NCBI GenBank assembly: GCA_014896535.1
Contig: JADBKE010000015.1
Coordinates: forward strand, 62,001 to 126,000
Length of the DNA: 64,000 nucleotides
Direction of reading: 5' to 3'
Origin: Candidatus Fermentithermobacillaceae bacterium
GTDB taxonomy: Bacteria; Bacillota; Sulfobacillia; Fermentithermobacillales; DUSS01
Shown here: piece by piece, positions 18,619-27,496 of the stretch
Position numbering within the stretch: the first letter of the stretch is position 1
Layout of the letters: each line of letters begins with the position of its first letter
Program-made: the position numbers and the translations under genes
Notes under the pieces: generated by a model
What the model saw: only the letters and a program-made list of their open reading frames with translations
What the model was told of the DNA's origin: nothing
Databases searched by the model: none

Positions 18619-19338
18619 ATGGTTCATCGGAGGGCCAGGCGAAGACGCCGGCCCATTTTCGTGCTTTCGATAAGCCGGACCGCAGTTTATGGTTTGTTCC
18701 TCGCCTGTGCTGTACTGGTTTTCGCTGCTGGCAATATCCCCTTCGTCCCGGCGGGAACGGGAGGACCCCTCAGCGGTCAGGTGGTTTTCATTGACCCCGG
18801 CCATGGTGGCATCGACCCCGGAGCCGTGGGGAGGAGGGTTTTAGAAAAAGACGTGGACCTCGCCGTTGCCAAGCATCTCGGACGGCTCCTGGTGAGATTC
18901 GGTGCCAGGGTGGTCTATTCGAGGACGGGTGACTACGAGCTGGAGCTTGAAGAAGGCGCCGACGTGGAAGCTAGGTTGAAATTGATGAAGGAATCCCGCC
19001 CGACCATCGTGGTCAGCATCCACTGCAACGCTTTCGTCAGCCCGGCGGAGTATGGTGCCCAGACCTTTTACTCCGCCAACCACCCTCGGTCAAGGCTTCT
19101 GGCCGAATGTATACAAGAGCTTCTCAAGAAAGAAACGAATACCTATCGGGAGATCTCGTCCAGGCTCGACCATTTCATATTGAATCACGCAAACGTCCCC
19201 GCCGTCACCGTCGAACTCGGCTTTCTGTCCAACCCCGAAGAGGAGATGCTCCTCGAAGACCCGGCTTATCAGGAGAAACTTGCGGACATCATATGCCGGG
19301 GAATCCTCGCTTTCGTCCAGTCGCGTGGCTCAACTTAG
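18619..19338 (+). CDS. cwlD: N-acetylmuramoyl-L-alanine amidase, CwlD-like
   Basis: Zinc amidase that cleaves the peptide stem from muramic acid; CwlD is the family member that prepares spore-cortex muramic-delta-lactam. It is 239 aa: a basic N-terminus, one membrane or signal segment (about residues 22-42), then an Amidase_3 domain with VFIDPGHGGIDPGAVG, VVSIHCNAF and the catalytic VELGFLSNPEE. A position just after rpsI is characteristic of cwlD in spore-forming Bacillota. Sporulation use is inferred from family and position, not proven here. Confidence 0.85.
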   Translation: MVHRRARRRRRPIFVLSISRTAVYGLFLACAVLVFAAGNIPFVPAGTGGPLSGQVVFIDPGHGGIDPGAVGRRVLEKDVDLAVAKHLGRLLVRFGARVVYSRTGDYELELEEGADVEARLKLMKESRPTIVVSIHCNAFVSPAEYGAQTFYSANHPRSRLLAECIQELLKKETNTYREISSRLDHFILNHANVPAVTVELGFLSNPEEEMLLEDPAYQEKLADIICRGILAFVQSRGST

Positions 19339-19493
19339 CCGCTTGCGCTTCCCGTAACCTGTTGCCGCCGTCGCCTATCGCTTTGATGGCGATGTGCGCT
19401 TTGACGTAAACTCCTTGTGCATCCCACCGCTCTTTTGCTTTCCGGCGCCGAGAACTTCCTGTCGAGAGAAGGAATTTCCCGGTTATTCAAGAA

Positions 19494-19501
19494 TGTATAA
19501 A
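19494..19501 (+). promoter_or_regulatory. Possible -10 element for the ornithine operon
   Basis: TGTATAAA lies about 55 bases before ord in the 216-base gap after cwlD. No good -35 is visible. An imperfect dyad (AGGTCG ... CGACCT, 19510-19537) lies between it and the SD. The call is tentative, but this is the only sizeable gap before the seven-gene run. Confidence 0.3.
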
Positions 19502-19554
19502 GAGGTTCAAGGTCGCGTCGCGTGATTGCGCCGACCTGGAGGAGGAGGGCGATC

Positions 19555-20580
19555 ATGTCCGAAATCAAGGTTCTGGTATGGGGTCTTGGCGCCATGGGGA
19601 GCGGAATGGTTTCCATGCTCGCCAGGAAACAGGGAGTCAAGGTCGTCGCTGGGATTGCGAGAACGGCCGCGAAAGCCGGCAAGGATCTCGGAGAAATCGC
19701 GGGATGCGAGCCCATGGGTGTTCGGGCTACCAACGATGTGGAGGAAGCGTTCCGCACGAAGCCGGATGTGGTGCTCCTCAACACCGCGTCTTTTATCCGT
19801 GAGGTGTTCCCCGAAATCGAAACTTGTCTTTCCAGAGGGGCGCACGTCATCACGATAGCTGAGGAAATGGCTTATCCATGGGCTGCTTCGCCCGAGCTTG
19901 CCGAGAAGATCGACTCTCTGGCGAAAAGGGCCGGGAAGACGGTTCTTGGTACTGGGATAAACCCCGGTTTCGTTCTGGATACCCTCATCATCACGCTCAC
20001 CGGAGTGACCAGAGACGTCAGGCACATACACGCGCGGAGAGTGAATAACCTGGCGCCCTTCGGTCCGACCGTCATGCGCACCCAGGGTGTGGGAACGACC
20101 GTAGCTGAATTCGAGAAAGGGCTCAGGGAGAACACCATAGTGGGGCACATCGGATTCCCGCAATCGTGTCATTTAATCGGTCGTGCCCTCGGATGGAAGA
20201 TCGACCGGGTGGTCGAAGAGCGAGAGCCCATAATCAGCAAGGTCGAGAGAAGAACAAAGTACGTGTGGGTGAGACCGGGAGATGTAGCCGGATGCCGTCA
20301 TATCGCAAGAGCTTATTCCGGTGGCCGCGAAGTCATATTCCTCGAGCATCCGCAGCAGGTTTGTCCCGAACTCGAGGGAGTCGAGACGGGAGATTACATC
20401 AACATCGACGGTGATCCTCCCATCAGCATGGCCATCCGTCCTGAAATCCCGGGCGGAACGGGAACCATAGCTATCGCGGTGAACATGATCCCCGCGGTGA
20501 TAAAAGCGCAGCCCGGGTTGTTAACCATGGCGGACCTTCCGATTCCCAGGGCAATACTGGGAAGCTTTGTTAGGAGCTGA
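19555..20580 (+). CDS. ord: 2,4-diaminopentanoate dehydrogenase
   Basis: NAD(P)-dependent oxidative deamination of (2R,4S)-2,4-diaminopentanoate to 2-amino-4-oxopentanoate, the third step of reductive-free ornithine fermentation. From the ATG at 19555 (after GGAGGAGGAG) the product is 341 aa. The N-terminal Rossmann fold reads [19 protein letters not shown], and a dihydrodipicolinate-reductase-like middle domain follows with [15 protein letters not shown]. It opens the ord-ortA-ortB-oraS-oraE-mutL-like-orr cluster, which fixes its role. Confidence 0.93.
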   Translation: MSEIKVLVWGLGAMGSGMVSMLARKQGVKVVAGIARTAAKAGKDLGEIAGCEPMGVRATNDVEEAFRTKPDVVLLNTASFIREVFPEIETCLSRGAHVITIAEEMAYPWAASPELAEKIDSLAKRAGKTVLGTGINPGFVLDTLIITLTGVTRDVRHIHARRVNNLAPFGPTVMRTQGVGTTVAEFEKGLRENTIVGHIGFPQSCHLIGRALGWKIDRVVEEREPIISKVERRTKYVWVRPGDVAGCRHIARAYSGGREVIFLEHPQQVCPELEGVETGDYINIDGDPPISMAIRPEIPGGTGTIAIAVNMIPAVIKAQPGLLTMADLPIPRAILGSFVRS

Positions 20581-20615
20581 TAAGGAGGGATTGGGCGTAA
20601 CACGCCCGGTTTCAA

Positions 20616-20927
20616 ATGGAAAGAGCGAGACCAGGAGATTGGGTTGAGGTGCATAACATCATCCTCAAACCGGGAGAGAGGTCTCCAGACGTGCCGGCCG
20701 ATACCGCCAAAACTCCTCTCCAGTGCTGGGTGAAAGGTTGGGCACTGGAAGAAGCAGGGGTCGGCGAGCGCATCAAAATAAGAACCCCTGCCGGCCGTAC
20801 GGTGGAGGGGACGCTTACCGCGGTGAATCCCGGCTACACCCATTCGTTCGGCCCCTCCGTTCCGGAACTTCAGGGCATCGGCGCGGAGCTCCGGAAACTC
20901 TTGAGGGAGGGGAAATCCAGTGGCTAG
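20616..20927 (+). CDS. ortA: 2-amino-4-oxopentanoate thiolase subunit OrtA
   Basis: Small subunit of the thiolase that splits 2-amino-4-oxopentanoate with CoA into alanine and acetyl-CoA. It is 103 aa with GDWVEVHNIILKPGERSPDVPADT, LQCWVKGWALEEAGVGE and NPGYTHSFGPSVPELQGIGAEL, the characteristic OrtA blocks. The ATG at 20616 is 35 bases after ord. The end overlaps the ortB GTG by 8 bases, consistent with a 1:1 complex. Confidence 0.92.
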   Translation: MERARPGDWVEVHNIILKPGERSPDVPADTAKTPLQCWVKGWALEEAGVGERIKIRTPAGRTVEGTLTAVNPGYTHSFGPSVPELQGIGAELRKLLREGKSSG

Positions 20928-22350
20928 AGACCTTTCCTATAAAGCCGTCATGTCCAGGCGCAAGGAGATCATGGAGAAGGCGCTGGGCATGGACTACTCG
21001 GAGTTCATCAGGAGCCCCTTGGCTTTCGACTACGAGGGCATGATGGAGAAGGTGGGTTACTCGCTCGAGCGAGTCAGGGCCATCCAGTCCGAGGTCGGAG
21101 TCGGTAACACGCCCCTGCTCGAGCTCAGAAACATCACCGAGCTCGTTCGAAGGACGTCCAGGCCCGGAATGGGCGCCAGGATACTCGTGAAGGACGAAGC
21201 GGCGAATCCCTCAGGGAGTTTCAAAGACAGACGAGCTTCGGTTTCGGTATACCACGCAAAGGTCCACGGATATCGAGGCGTCCTCGCGGCTACCAGCGGA
21301 AACTATGGCGCGGCTGTTGCGTCCCAGGCGGCCATCCGCGGTCTTGACTGCATCATCGTTCAGGAAACCTTCGATTCGCGACACGTGGGGCAGCCCGAAA
21401 TCGTGGAAAAGTCCAGGAAGTGCGAAGCGTTCGGTGCCGAAGTGGTGCAGCTCACCGTCGGACCGGAGCTATTTTACGTGGCGCTCATGCTCCTGGAGGA
21501 GACCGGCTTTTTCAACGCCTCCCTGTACAGTCCGTTCGGCATTGCCGGGATAGAAACCCTTGGCTACGAAATAGCCCAGCAGTGCCGGGAGCGGTACGGC
21601 AAAGATCCTGCGTACGTTGTCGTGACGCACGCAGGCGGCGGCAACGTCACCGGCACCGCGAGGGGGCTTCGAAAGGCCGGAGCCCTGAAAACGAAAGTGA
21701 TAGGCGCCAGCGTGGACCTGACCGGTCTCCACATGGCTTCCGATACCGATTTCAACAGGAAGTCCTTTACCACTGGCCACACGGGCTTCGGGGTTCCGTT
21801 CGCCACCTGGCCCGACCGGACGGACGTTCCGAGGAACGCGGCCCGGCCCTTGAGGTACATGGACCGCTACGTGCTGGTGACCCAGGGCGAAGTGTTTTAC
21901 GTTACGCAGGCCCTGGCCGAGGTGGAAGGTCTCGAAAGAGGGCCTGCGGGAAACACGTCTCTAGCGGCGGCCATAGCGCTGGCGCGGGAACTCCCCCAGG
22001 ACGAGCTCGTAGTTGTCCAGGAGACGGAGTACACCGGAGCGGGAAAGCATCCGCAGGCCCAGCTGAATTTCGCCAAACAAAACGGAGTGATCGTCCGTCG
22101 AGGAGATCCCCGGGAGAACGTGCCGGGCAAGGTCATCGTGATTCCAGAGGAGTTTTCCCAGCTCCACGTGACCGAGTTTCCGATGGAAAAGCTGAGGAAG
22201 TCGTACCTGAAAAACGCAGTGGAGCGTACCGGGGTGAAAGAAGTCACCCCGGAAGACGTGAAGTTCCTCGCCGAAGATTCGAGGCAAACCGAGGACGAAG
22301 TGGCTTCGTACCTCGAACAGCTGGGGGTGAAGGTTCTTGGAAAGGCCTGA
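20920..22350 (+). CDS. ortB: 2-amino-4-oxopentanoate thiolase subunit OrtB (PLP-dependent)
   Basis: Large catalytic subunit of the ornithine-pathway thiolase. It is 476 aa, a fold-type II PLP enzyme related to threonine synthase. NPSGSFKDRRAS contains the predicted Schiff-base lysine K102. The phosphate-binding loop is seen in the glycine-rich THAGGGNVTGTARGL. The start is GTG at 20920 inside ortA, and the end overlaps oraS by 14 bases. Its place between ortA and oraS makes the assignment firm. Confidence 0.93.
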   Translation: MARDLSYKAVMSRRKEIMEKALGMDYSEFIRSPLAFDYEGMMEKVGYSLERVRAIQSEVGVGNTPLLELRNITELVRRTSRPGMGARILVKDEAANPSGSFKDRRASVSVYHAKVHGYRGVLAATSGNYGAAVASQAAIRGLDCIIVQETFDSRHVGQPEIVEKSRKCEAFGAEVVQLTVGPELFYVALMLLEETGFFNASLYSPFGIAGIETLGYEIAQQCRERYGKDPAYVVVTHAGGGNVTGTARGLRKAGALKTKVIGASVDLTGLHMASDTDFNRKSFTTGHTGFGVPFATWPDRTDVPRNAARPLRYMDRYVLVTQGEVFYVTQALAEVEGLERGPAGNTSLAAAIALARELPQDELVVVQETEYTGAGKHPQAQLNFAKQNGVIVRRGDPRENVPGKVIVIPEEFSQLHVTEFPMEKLRKSYLKNAVERTGVKEVTPEDVKFLAEDSRQTEDEVASYLEQLGVKVLGKA

Positions 22351-22702
22351 TGATTTCGAAAAGAGGAGAGAGCACCTCAAAGGGCTCTCCGACGAAGAGC
22401 TCAAGCAAAGGTTTTGGCAACTGGCGGAGGAGATCGTCCGCCCCCTTTATGAGCTGGCGTGGTCCCATACGTCACCCTCGATCGAGCGATCCGTGTTGCT
22501 GAGAATGGGCTTTTCCAGTCTGGAAGCCAAGGCCATCGTGTCGGGATTGGAGAAGAGGGGTCTTCTGGGCAAGGGTGCCGGACGGGCCGTACTCGAGTAT
22601 GCCGCGATGACCGGCTCTCACTACCTCGAGGCCGGGAGAGCCCTCAGCGAGGGTAAGGGTTGGGAAGAGCTTTCCCGCCGGTTGGGAGGTGTGACGCGGT
22701 GA
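22337..22702 (+). CDS. oraS: D-ornithine 4,5-aminomutase subunit S
   Basis: Small alpha subunit of the adenosylcobalamin- and PLP-dependent mutase that moves the delta-amino group of D-ornithine to C4. It is 121 aa and mainly helical, with DDFEKRREHLKGLSDEELKQRFWQLAEEIV and SPSIERSVLLRMGFSS as conserved parts. The TTG start lies inside ortB and the stop overlaps oraE by 4 bases, so OraS and OraE are probably made together. Confidence 0.92.
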   Translation: MERPDDFEKRREHLKGLSDEELKQRFWQLAEEIVRPLYELAWSHTSPSIERSVLLRMGFSSLEAKAIVSGLEKRGLLGKGAGRAVLEYAAMTGSHYLEAGRALSEGKGWEELSRRLGGVTR

Positions 22703-24924
22703 GCGAAAACGAACTTCGCCTTTCTCCCAACGAAAAGATGGACATCCAAAAGATCCTCGAGGATCTCGAGCACTACAGGCCTCGCAGAAAGGGATGGGTC
22801 TGGCGGGAAAAGCACCCGCTCCAGAAGATCGGTCCTTTCGAATACAGGAACACATCCACCGGGCTCAAGAGATTCGTGCCCCTTCCGGCCGCCAAGTATT
22901 TCGGGGGAATCGACCCCCAACCGGACTTTACCATAACCAGTGAAATCGCGTCGGGAAGGTTCGAAGATGACCTGAGAAGGATGCGAATGGCGGCCTGGCA
23001 CGGCGCCGACCACATAATGGTCATAAGGACTACGGGCCAGAGCCACATCGATGGGCTCTTGGAGGGAACACCGGAGGGAGTCGGTGGCATTCCCATCACG
23101 AGGAAGCAGCTTAGAGCTACCAGGAAAGCTCTGGATCTCATCGAAGACGAGGTCGGTCGTCCGATCAACCTTCACTCGTATGTTTCGGGAGTGGCCGGTC
23201 CGGAAATCGCAGTGCTGTTCGCGGAAGAGGGCGTCAACGGCGCCCACCAGGACCCGCAATACAACATCCTTTACCGTAACGTAAACATGGTCAGGTCCTT
23301 CGTGGACGCTGCCTGTGCCAAGAAAGTGATGGCCTCTGTGGGGATGCTTCAAATAGACGGCGCCCATAACGCCAACGCCACCGCAAGAGAAGCGTGGAAG
23401 GTGATGCCGGAGCTTCTTGTACAGCACGCGATCAACTGCGCCTTTTCCACCATGGTGGGGATGCCCAAGGAAAACATCGCCCTGTCCACCGTGCCGCCGA
23501 CGGCTCCGCCGGCCCCGTGCCTGGCTCTAGACCTGCCGTACGCCGTGGCTCTGAGGTGGCTTTTCTCGGGTTATAAGATTAGGGCTCAGCAAAATACGAG
23601 GTACATAGAGTCTGACATGAGAGAAGCCACCGTGACTCACGTTTTGAATCTTCTCGTGTCGCGGCTGACTTCCGCCGACATCCAGAGCACTATCACGCCG
23701 GACGAAGGAAGAAACGTTCCATGGCATTACAACAACATTGCTGCGGTTGACACGGCAAAACAGGTTCTGAGCGGCCTGGATTCTCTCAAGGAGCTCGTAG
23801 AAATAAAACGCGACGGGTTGGTTAAAGAACGCGTCAGGGAGCTCGTGGAAAGAGCTGTCCTCTTTCTGGAAGAGATCAAAGAGAAGGGCGGGTACTTCAA
23901 CGCCGTCGCTTCCGGTTTCTTCGTCGATTCCGGCTACTACCCGGAGCGGAACGGAGACGGTATCAAGAGGGACATCGACGGCGGCGTGGGCGCTGGCACC
24001 GTCGTCCCGAGAGATCCGGATTACATGGCACCCGTATGCCATCACTTCGGATACAACAAGCTGCCCGAGGGACTTTCCAAACCGTGCGACCTAATCGGGG
24101 GCTGTACGTTGTGTAATCCAGATAAGATAGTATACATCGACGAACTCGACCCCGAGGACAACGTTTACAAACGTCTCGAGAAGGTCCGCAGAGAAAAAGA
24201 GGCCGGCCTTATCAGGCCCGAAGTTCAGTGGGCGGGTGACGGTTATATCACAATGACCATGTTCTTTGCGGAGCCGGCCGACGTGGCCGAAGCCGCAGCC
24301 ATCGCAGTGGCCGAAAAACTCGGTCTGGAGGAGCCCCTGGTCATCCACAAAGGGATAATGCACCCCGCGGAGGGCACTCTCATCGAACTCAAAGCCAGGG
24401 TGCCGGTGGCTGTGAGACGAGACGAACTGAAAATACCGGAAAAGCCGGAGATTCTCTCACCCGACGAGATCAGAGAAGATGTCAGGCAGAACCCCATGAC
24501 CGTCGTGGCGGCTACCGTCGGTGAAGATGAGCATTCCGTGGGTATGAGGGAAATCATCGACATAAAGCACGGTGGCATCGAAAGCTTCGGAATACGAGCC
24601 GTATACCTCGGCACATCGGTTCCCGTAGAGAAAGTGGTTAACGCCGCAATCGAGCACGACGCGGATGCGATACTGATTTCGACGATCATCACCCACGCCG
24701 ACGTTCACAAGAAGAACATGGAGCGGCTTCACAAGCTGTGTGTGGAAAAAGGGGTACGAGACAGGTTCATTCTCGTCGGCGGCGGAACCCAGGTCACGGA
24801 TGAAATGGCCAAGAGCTGCGGCCTGGACGCGGGATTCGGCAGAGGGACTAAAGGGATACACGTAGCTTCATTCCTGGTCAAGCGGAGGAGAGAGCTCCGC
24901 AAGCGGAGAGAGGGCGAAAAATGA
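22699..24924 (+). CDS. oraE: D-ornithine 4,5-aminomutase subunit E (B12 and PLP)
   Basis: Catalytic subunit converting D-ornithine to (2R,4S)-2,4-diaminopentanoate. From GTG 22699 (behind GGGAGGTG) it is 741 aa: an N-terminal TIM-barrel part and a C-terminal Rossmann cobalamin domain. The B12 motif DxHxxG is D610-E-H612-S-V-G615, with H612 the predicted lower ligand of cobalt. K623, eleven residues on, matches the spacing of the PLP Schiff-base lysine in the characterised clostridial enzyme. The C-terminal VGGGTQVTDEMAKSCGLDAGFGRGTKG closes the B12 domain. Confidence 0.95.
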   Translation: MSENELRLSPNEKMDIQKILEDLEHYRPRRKGWVWREKHPLQKIGPFEYRNTSTGLKRFVPLPAAKYFGGIDPQPDFTITSEIASGRFEDDLRRMRMAAWHGADHIMVIRTTGQSHIDGLLEGTPEGVGGIPITRKQLRATRKALDLIEDEVGRPINLHSYVSGVAGPEIAVLFAEEGVNGAHQDPQYNILYRNVNMVRSFVDAACAKKVMASVGMLQIDGAHNANATAREAWKVMPELLVQHAINCAFSTMVGMPKENIALSTVPPTAPPAPCLALDLPYAVALRWLFSGYKIRAQQNTRYIESDMREATVTHVLNLLVSRLTSADIQSTITPDEGRNVPWHYNNIAAVDTAKQVLSGLDSLKELVEIKRDGLVKERVRELVERAVLFLEEIKEKGGYFNAVASGFFVDSGYYPERNGDGIKRDIDGGVGAGTVVPRDPDYMAPVCHHFGYNKLPEGLSKPCDLIGGCTLCNPDKIVYIDELDPEDNVYKRLEKVRREKEAGLIRPEVQWAGDGYITMTMFFAEPADVAEAAAIAVAEKLGLEEPLVIHKGIMHPAEGTLIELKARVPVAVRRDELKIPEKPEILSPDEIREDVRQNPMTVVAATVGEDEHSVGMREIIDIKHGGIESFGIRAVYLGTSVPVEKVVNAAIEHDADAILISTIITHADVHKKNMERLHKLCVEKGVRDRFILVGGGTQVTDEMAKSCGLDAGFGRGTKGIHVASFLVKRRRELRKRREGEK

Positions 24925-26297
24925 AGGCCCAAGTCGTCGTCGCCGAAATCGGCAGCACCACCACGATGGTGAACGTCTTCCAGCTCAAACCCAAGCCGTG
25001 TCTGCTTGTGCAAGGGCTGTCTCCCACCACCGTCGAGGAAGGCGATGTGACGGCGGGCCTGCGCCGGGCGCTGGATGATGCAGCCAGACGGGCCGGTGTC
25101 TCGAAGCTCGAGTGGGATGAAATGATGGCATCTTCCAGCGCCGCCGGAGGGCTCAGGATGTCCGTCCACGGTCTCGTTTACGATATGACGGTTAAGGCTG
25201 CCCAGGAAGCCGCCCTTGGAGCCGGTGCGGTGGTGCGGATGGTGACCGCTGGCGAGATGACCCCCAGGGACGTAGAGCGATTGCGAAATCTCCGACCAAA
25301 CATAATCCTCCTCGCCGGGGGCGTGGACTACGGCGACAAGGGAACGGTGATACATAACGCCCGGTGTATCCGGGACGCAGGCATCAAAGTGCCGGTGGTG
25401 TACGCCGGTAACGTGGACGCCCGGGACGAAGTTGGGGACATATTGAGAGAAGCGGGTATCCCTGTGAGGTTCGTGGAGAACGTTTACCCGAGGGTTGACG
25501 AGCTGGTGGTGGAACCGGCAAGGAAGGTTATCCAGGAAGTATTCCAGGAACACATAGTCACCGCGCCGGGAATGGACACCATCAGGAGTATGGTAACCGG
25601 TCCCATCCTGCCGACGCCGGGAGCGGTGATGGCTTCCGCGGAGCTTATCTGGCCGGTTCTGGGGGATCTGGTGGTCCTGGACGTAGGTGGAGCCACCACC
25701 GACGTGCACTCGGTGGCCAGCGGGAGCCCGGAAATCCAGGACATCTTGGACACCCCCGAGCCCTTCTCCAAACGGACGGTGGAAGGAGACCTCGGAATTC
25801 ACAAGAATGCCTGGCACGTGTACGAAATGGTCAAGGACAGGATCGAGAGGGACTTGGGGTTTTCTCCCGAACCCGAACTTCGCAGCTTGCAGGTGATCCC
25901 GGAGGACGAGAGACACCGGAAGCTCGTAACGTATCTCGCTGCGGTGGCTGCCCACACGGCTTTCCAAAGGCACGTGGGCAAGATCAGGTACCTTTACGGG
26001 CCGGAAGGCCGAATTACCGTGGCCCACGGGAAGGATCTGACCAGCGTGAAGTGGATCATAGGTACCGGCGGGCCTCTGACCAGGTTGCCGGGGGGAAAGG
26101 AAACTCTTGAAAAGCTCATAGGGGACGGACCCGGACGGGAGCTTTACCCCAGGGCCGCCTCGGTCCTGTTGGATAACTTCTACGTGATGGCTTCTGCGGG
26201 GGTGCTGTCGAGAAAGTATCCGGATGAGGCCAGGGAGATTTGTCTTCAGAGCCTCGGGGTGGATGTGGCGCCGCAGGAACCGGTCCTGGCCATTTGA
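24921..26297 (+). CDS. MutL/GlmL-like ATPase of the ornithine cluster
   Basis: A 458-aa protein of the MutL/GlmL family, actin-fold ATPases encoded beside B12-dependent mutases (often called or-2 in ornithine clusters). The N-terminal phosphate loop reads VAEIGSTTTMVNVF, and a second loop VVLDVGGATTDVHSV lies near residue 255. The ATG overlaps the oraE stop. A role in reactivating or loading cobalamin onto OraSE is inferred from family and position and is not shown by sequence. It is unrelated to the mismatch-repair protein also called MutL. Confidence 0.88.
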   Translation: MKAQVVVAEIGSTTTMVNVFQLKPKPCLLVQGLSPTTVEEGDVTAGLRRALDDAARRAGVSKLEWDEMMASSSAAGGLRMSVHGLVYDMTVKAAQEAALGAGAVVRMVTAGEMTPRDVERLRNLRPNIILLAGGVDYGDKGTVIHNARCIRDAGIKVPVVYAGNVDARDEVGDILREAGIPVRFVENVYPRVDELVVEPARKVIQEVFQEHIVTAPGMDTIRSMVTGPILPTPGAVMASAELIWPVLGDLVVLDVGGATTDVHSVASGSPEIQDILDTPEPFSKRTVEGDLGIHKNAWHVYEMVKDRIERDLGFSPEPELRSLQVIPEDERHRKLVTYLAAVAAHTAFQRHVGKIRYLYGPEGRITVAHGKDLTSVKWIIGTGGPLTRLPGGKETLEKLIGDGPGRELYPRAASVLLDNFYVMASAGVLSRKYPDEAREICLQSLGVDVAPQEPVLAI

Positions 26298-26315
26298 GGA
26301 ACGGAGGTCGCAAAG

Positions 26316-27386
26316 GTGAGATACCCGGTCCTGGAAATAAACGTCGGAAAGATACGGGACAACGCGGCAAGGATTAAAGAGCTCCTGCGCCAGGCGGGTA
26401 TTCCCCGTCTCGTAGGTGTGGCAAAGGGCACGTGCGGCCACCCTGCGGTGGTCCGGGCGATGCTCGACGGCGGCGTAGACGCCATCGGCGACTCAAGGGT
26501 GCAGAACCTGGAGAGACTGAGACAGGCGGGGATTTCCTGTGAAATGGTGCTTCTCCGGGCGCCCGGTCCCTCACAGGTAGCAAGGGCCGTCGAGGTCGCC
26601 GACGTGAGTCTCGGATCCGACCCGGGGTTGTTCGCGTTGCTCGGAAAGGAAGCGGAACGGAGAGGGAAGCTTCACCGGGTCATTCTCATGGTGGACATGG
26701 GCGATCTTCGGGAGGGAGTGTGGCCCGATGAGGCACCAGAGGTAGCCCGGAAGATCCGGAACATCCCCGGCCTTGTTCTGTGGGGTATCGGTACCAATAT
26801 GGCCTGTTACGGCGGAGTGATACCTACGAGGGAGAAAATGCAAGCTCTTCTAGAAGTCAAGGAGGAGATTGAGGACGCCATCGGGAGTCCGATCGAGGTC
26901 GTGTCGGGGGGAAACTCCGCGAATATGGGCATGGTGCTGGCCAGAGACGTTCCGGAAGGCATAACCGAACTCAGGGTGGGGGAGAGCATCCTCCTGGGAA
27001 CCGAAGCCGTGAGGCGAGACCGGATCCCGGGTTGTCACCGGGATGCGTTCAAGCTCAAGGCCGAGGTAATAGAAGTTCTCTCCAAGCCGTCCAAACCCGT
27101 CGGGGAAATCGGTCAGGACGCGTTCGGTAGGATTCCCGTGTATGAGGACCTGGGTATACGAAGGAGGGCGATTGCGGCTACGGGAAGGCAGGATGTGGAC
27201 CCCGAGTCGCTTTATCCCGTGGACCCAGGCATACGAATCGTCGGGGCTTCATCGGACCACCTGATCCTCGACGTGACGGAAGCGGAAAATCCGGTACACC
27301 CCGGAGATGTACTGGAGTTTCTGGTTCAGTACGGTACCCTGCTTAGGGCGTCGACGTCAGCGTACGTCGAGAAAGTTGTGGTTTAG
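26316..27386 (+). CDS. orr: Ornithine racemase (PLP-dependent)
   Basis: Converts L-ornithine to D-ornithine, the substrate of OraSE. It is 356 aa, of the alanine-racemase fold-type III N-terminal family. The predicted PLP lysine is K37 in GVAKGTCGHP, and VSGGNSANMGM is the phosphate-binding region. The start is GTG at 26316 after AACGGAGG. In sequence it could be a general amino-acid racemase; its position at the end of the ornithine cluster supports Orr. Confidence 0.9.
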   Translation: MRYPVLEINVGKIRDNAARIKELLRQAGIPRLVGVAKGTCGHPAVVRAMLDGGVDAIGDSRVQNLERLRQAGISCEMVLLRAPGPSQVARAVEVADVSLGSDPGLFALLGKEAERRGKLHRVILMVDMGDLREGVWPDEAPEVARKIRNIPGLVLWGIGTNMACYGGVIPTREKMQALLEVKEEIEDAIGSPIEVVSGGNSANMGMVLARDVPEGITELRVGESILLGTEAVRRDRIPGCHRDAFKLKAEVIEVLSKPSKPVGEIGQDAFGRIPVYEDLGIRRRAIAATGRQDVDPESLYPVDPGIRIVGASSDHLILDVTEAENPVHPGDVLEFLVQYGTLLRASTSAYVEKVVV

Positions 27387-27496
27387 GGCAGTTCAGGAAC
27401 ACCGACGGCCAAGCTCCCGACGTTCTCTGGCAAGGACCCGTATGTGAAGCGGGTCTTTCGCGAGGGTAAGTCGAGGCTGTTGAGGGGGTAAACGCT

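Noticed and set aside
24729-26441. 570-codon minus-strand open frame across oraE and the MutL-like gene
   Set aside because: It mirrors the codon structure of the real plus-strand genes, is rich in His/Arg/Pro as such shadows are, and has no family resemblance.
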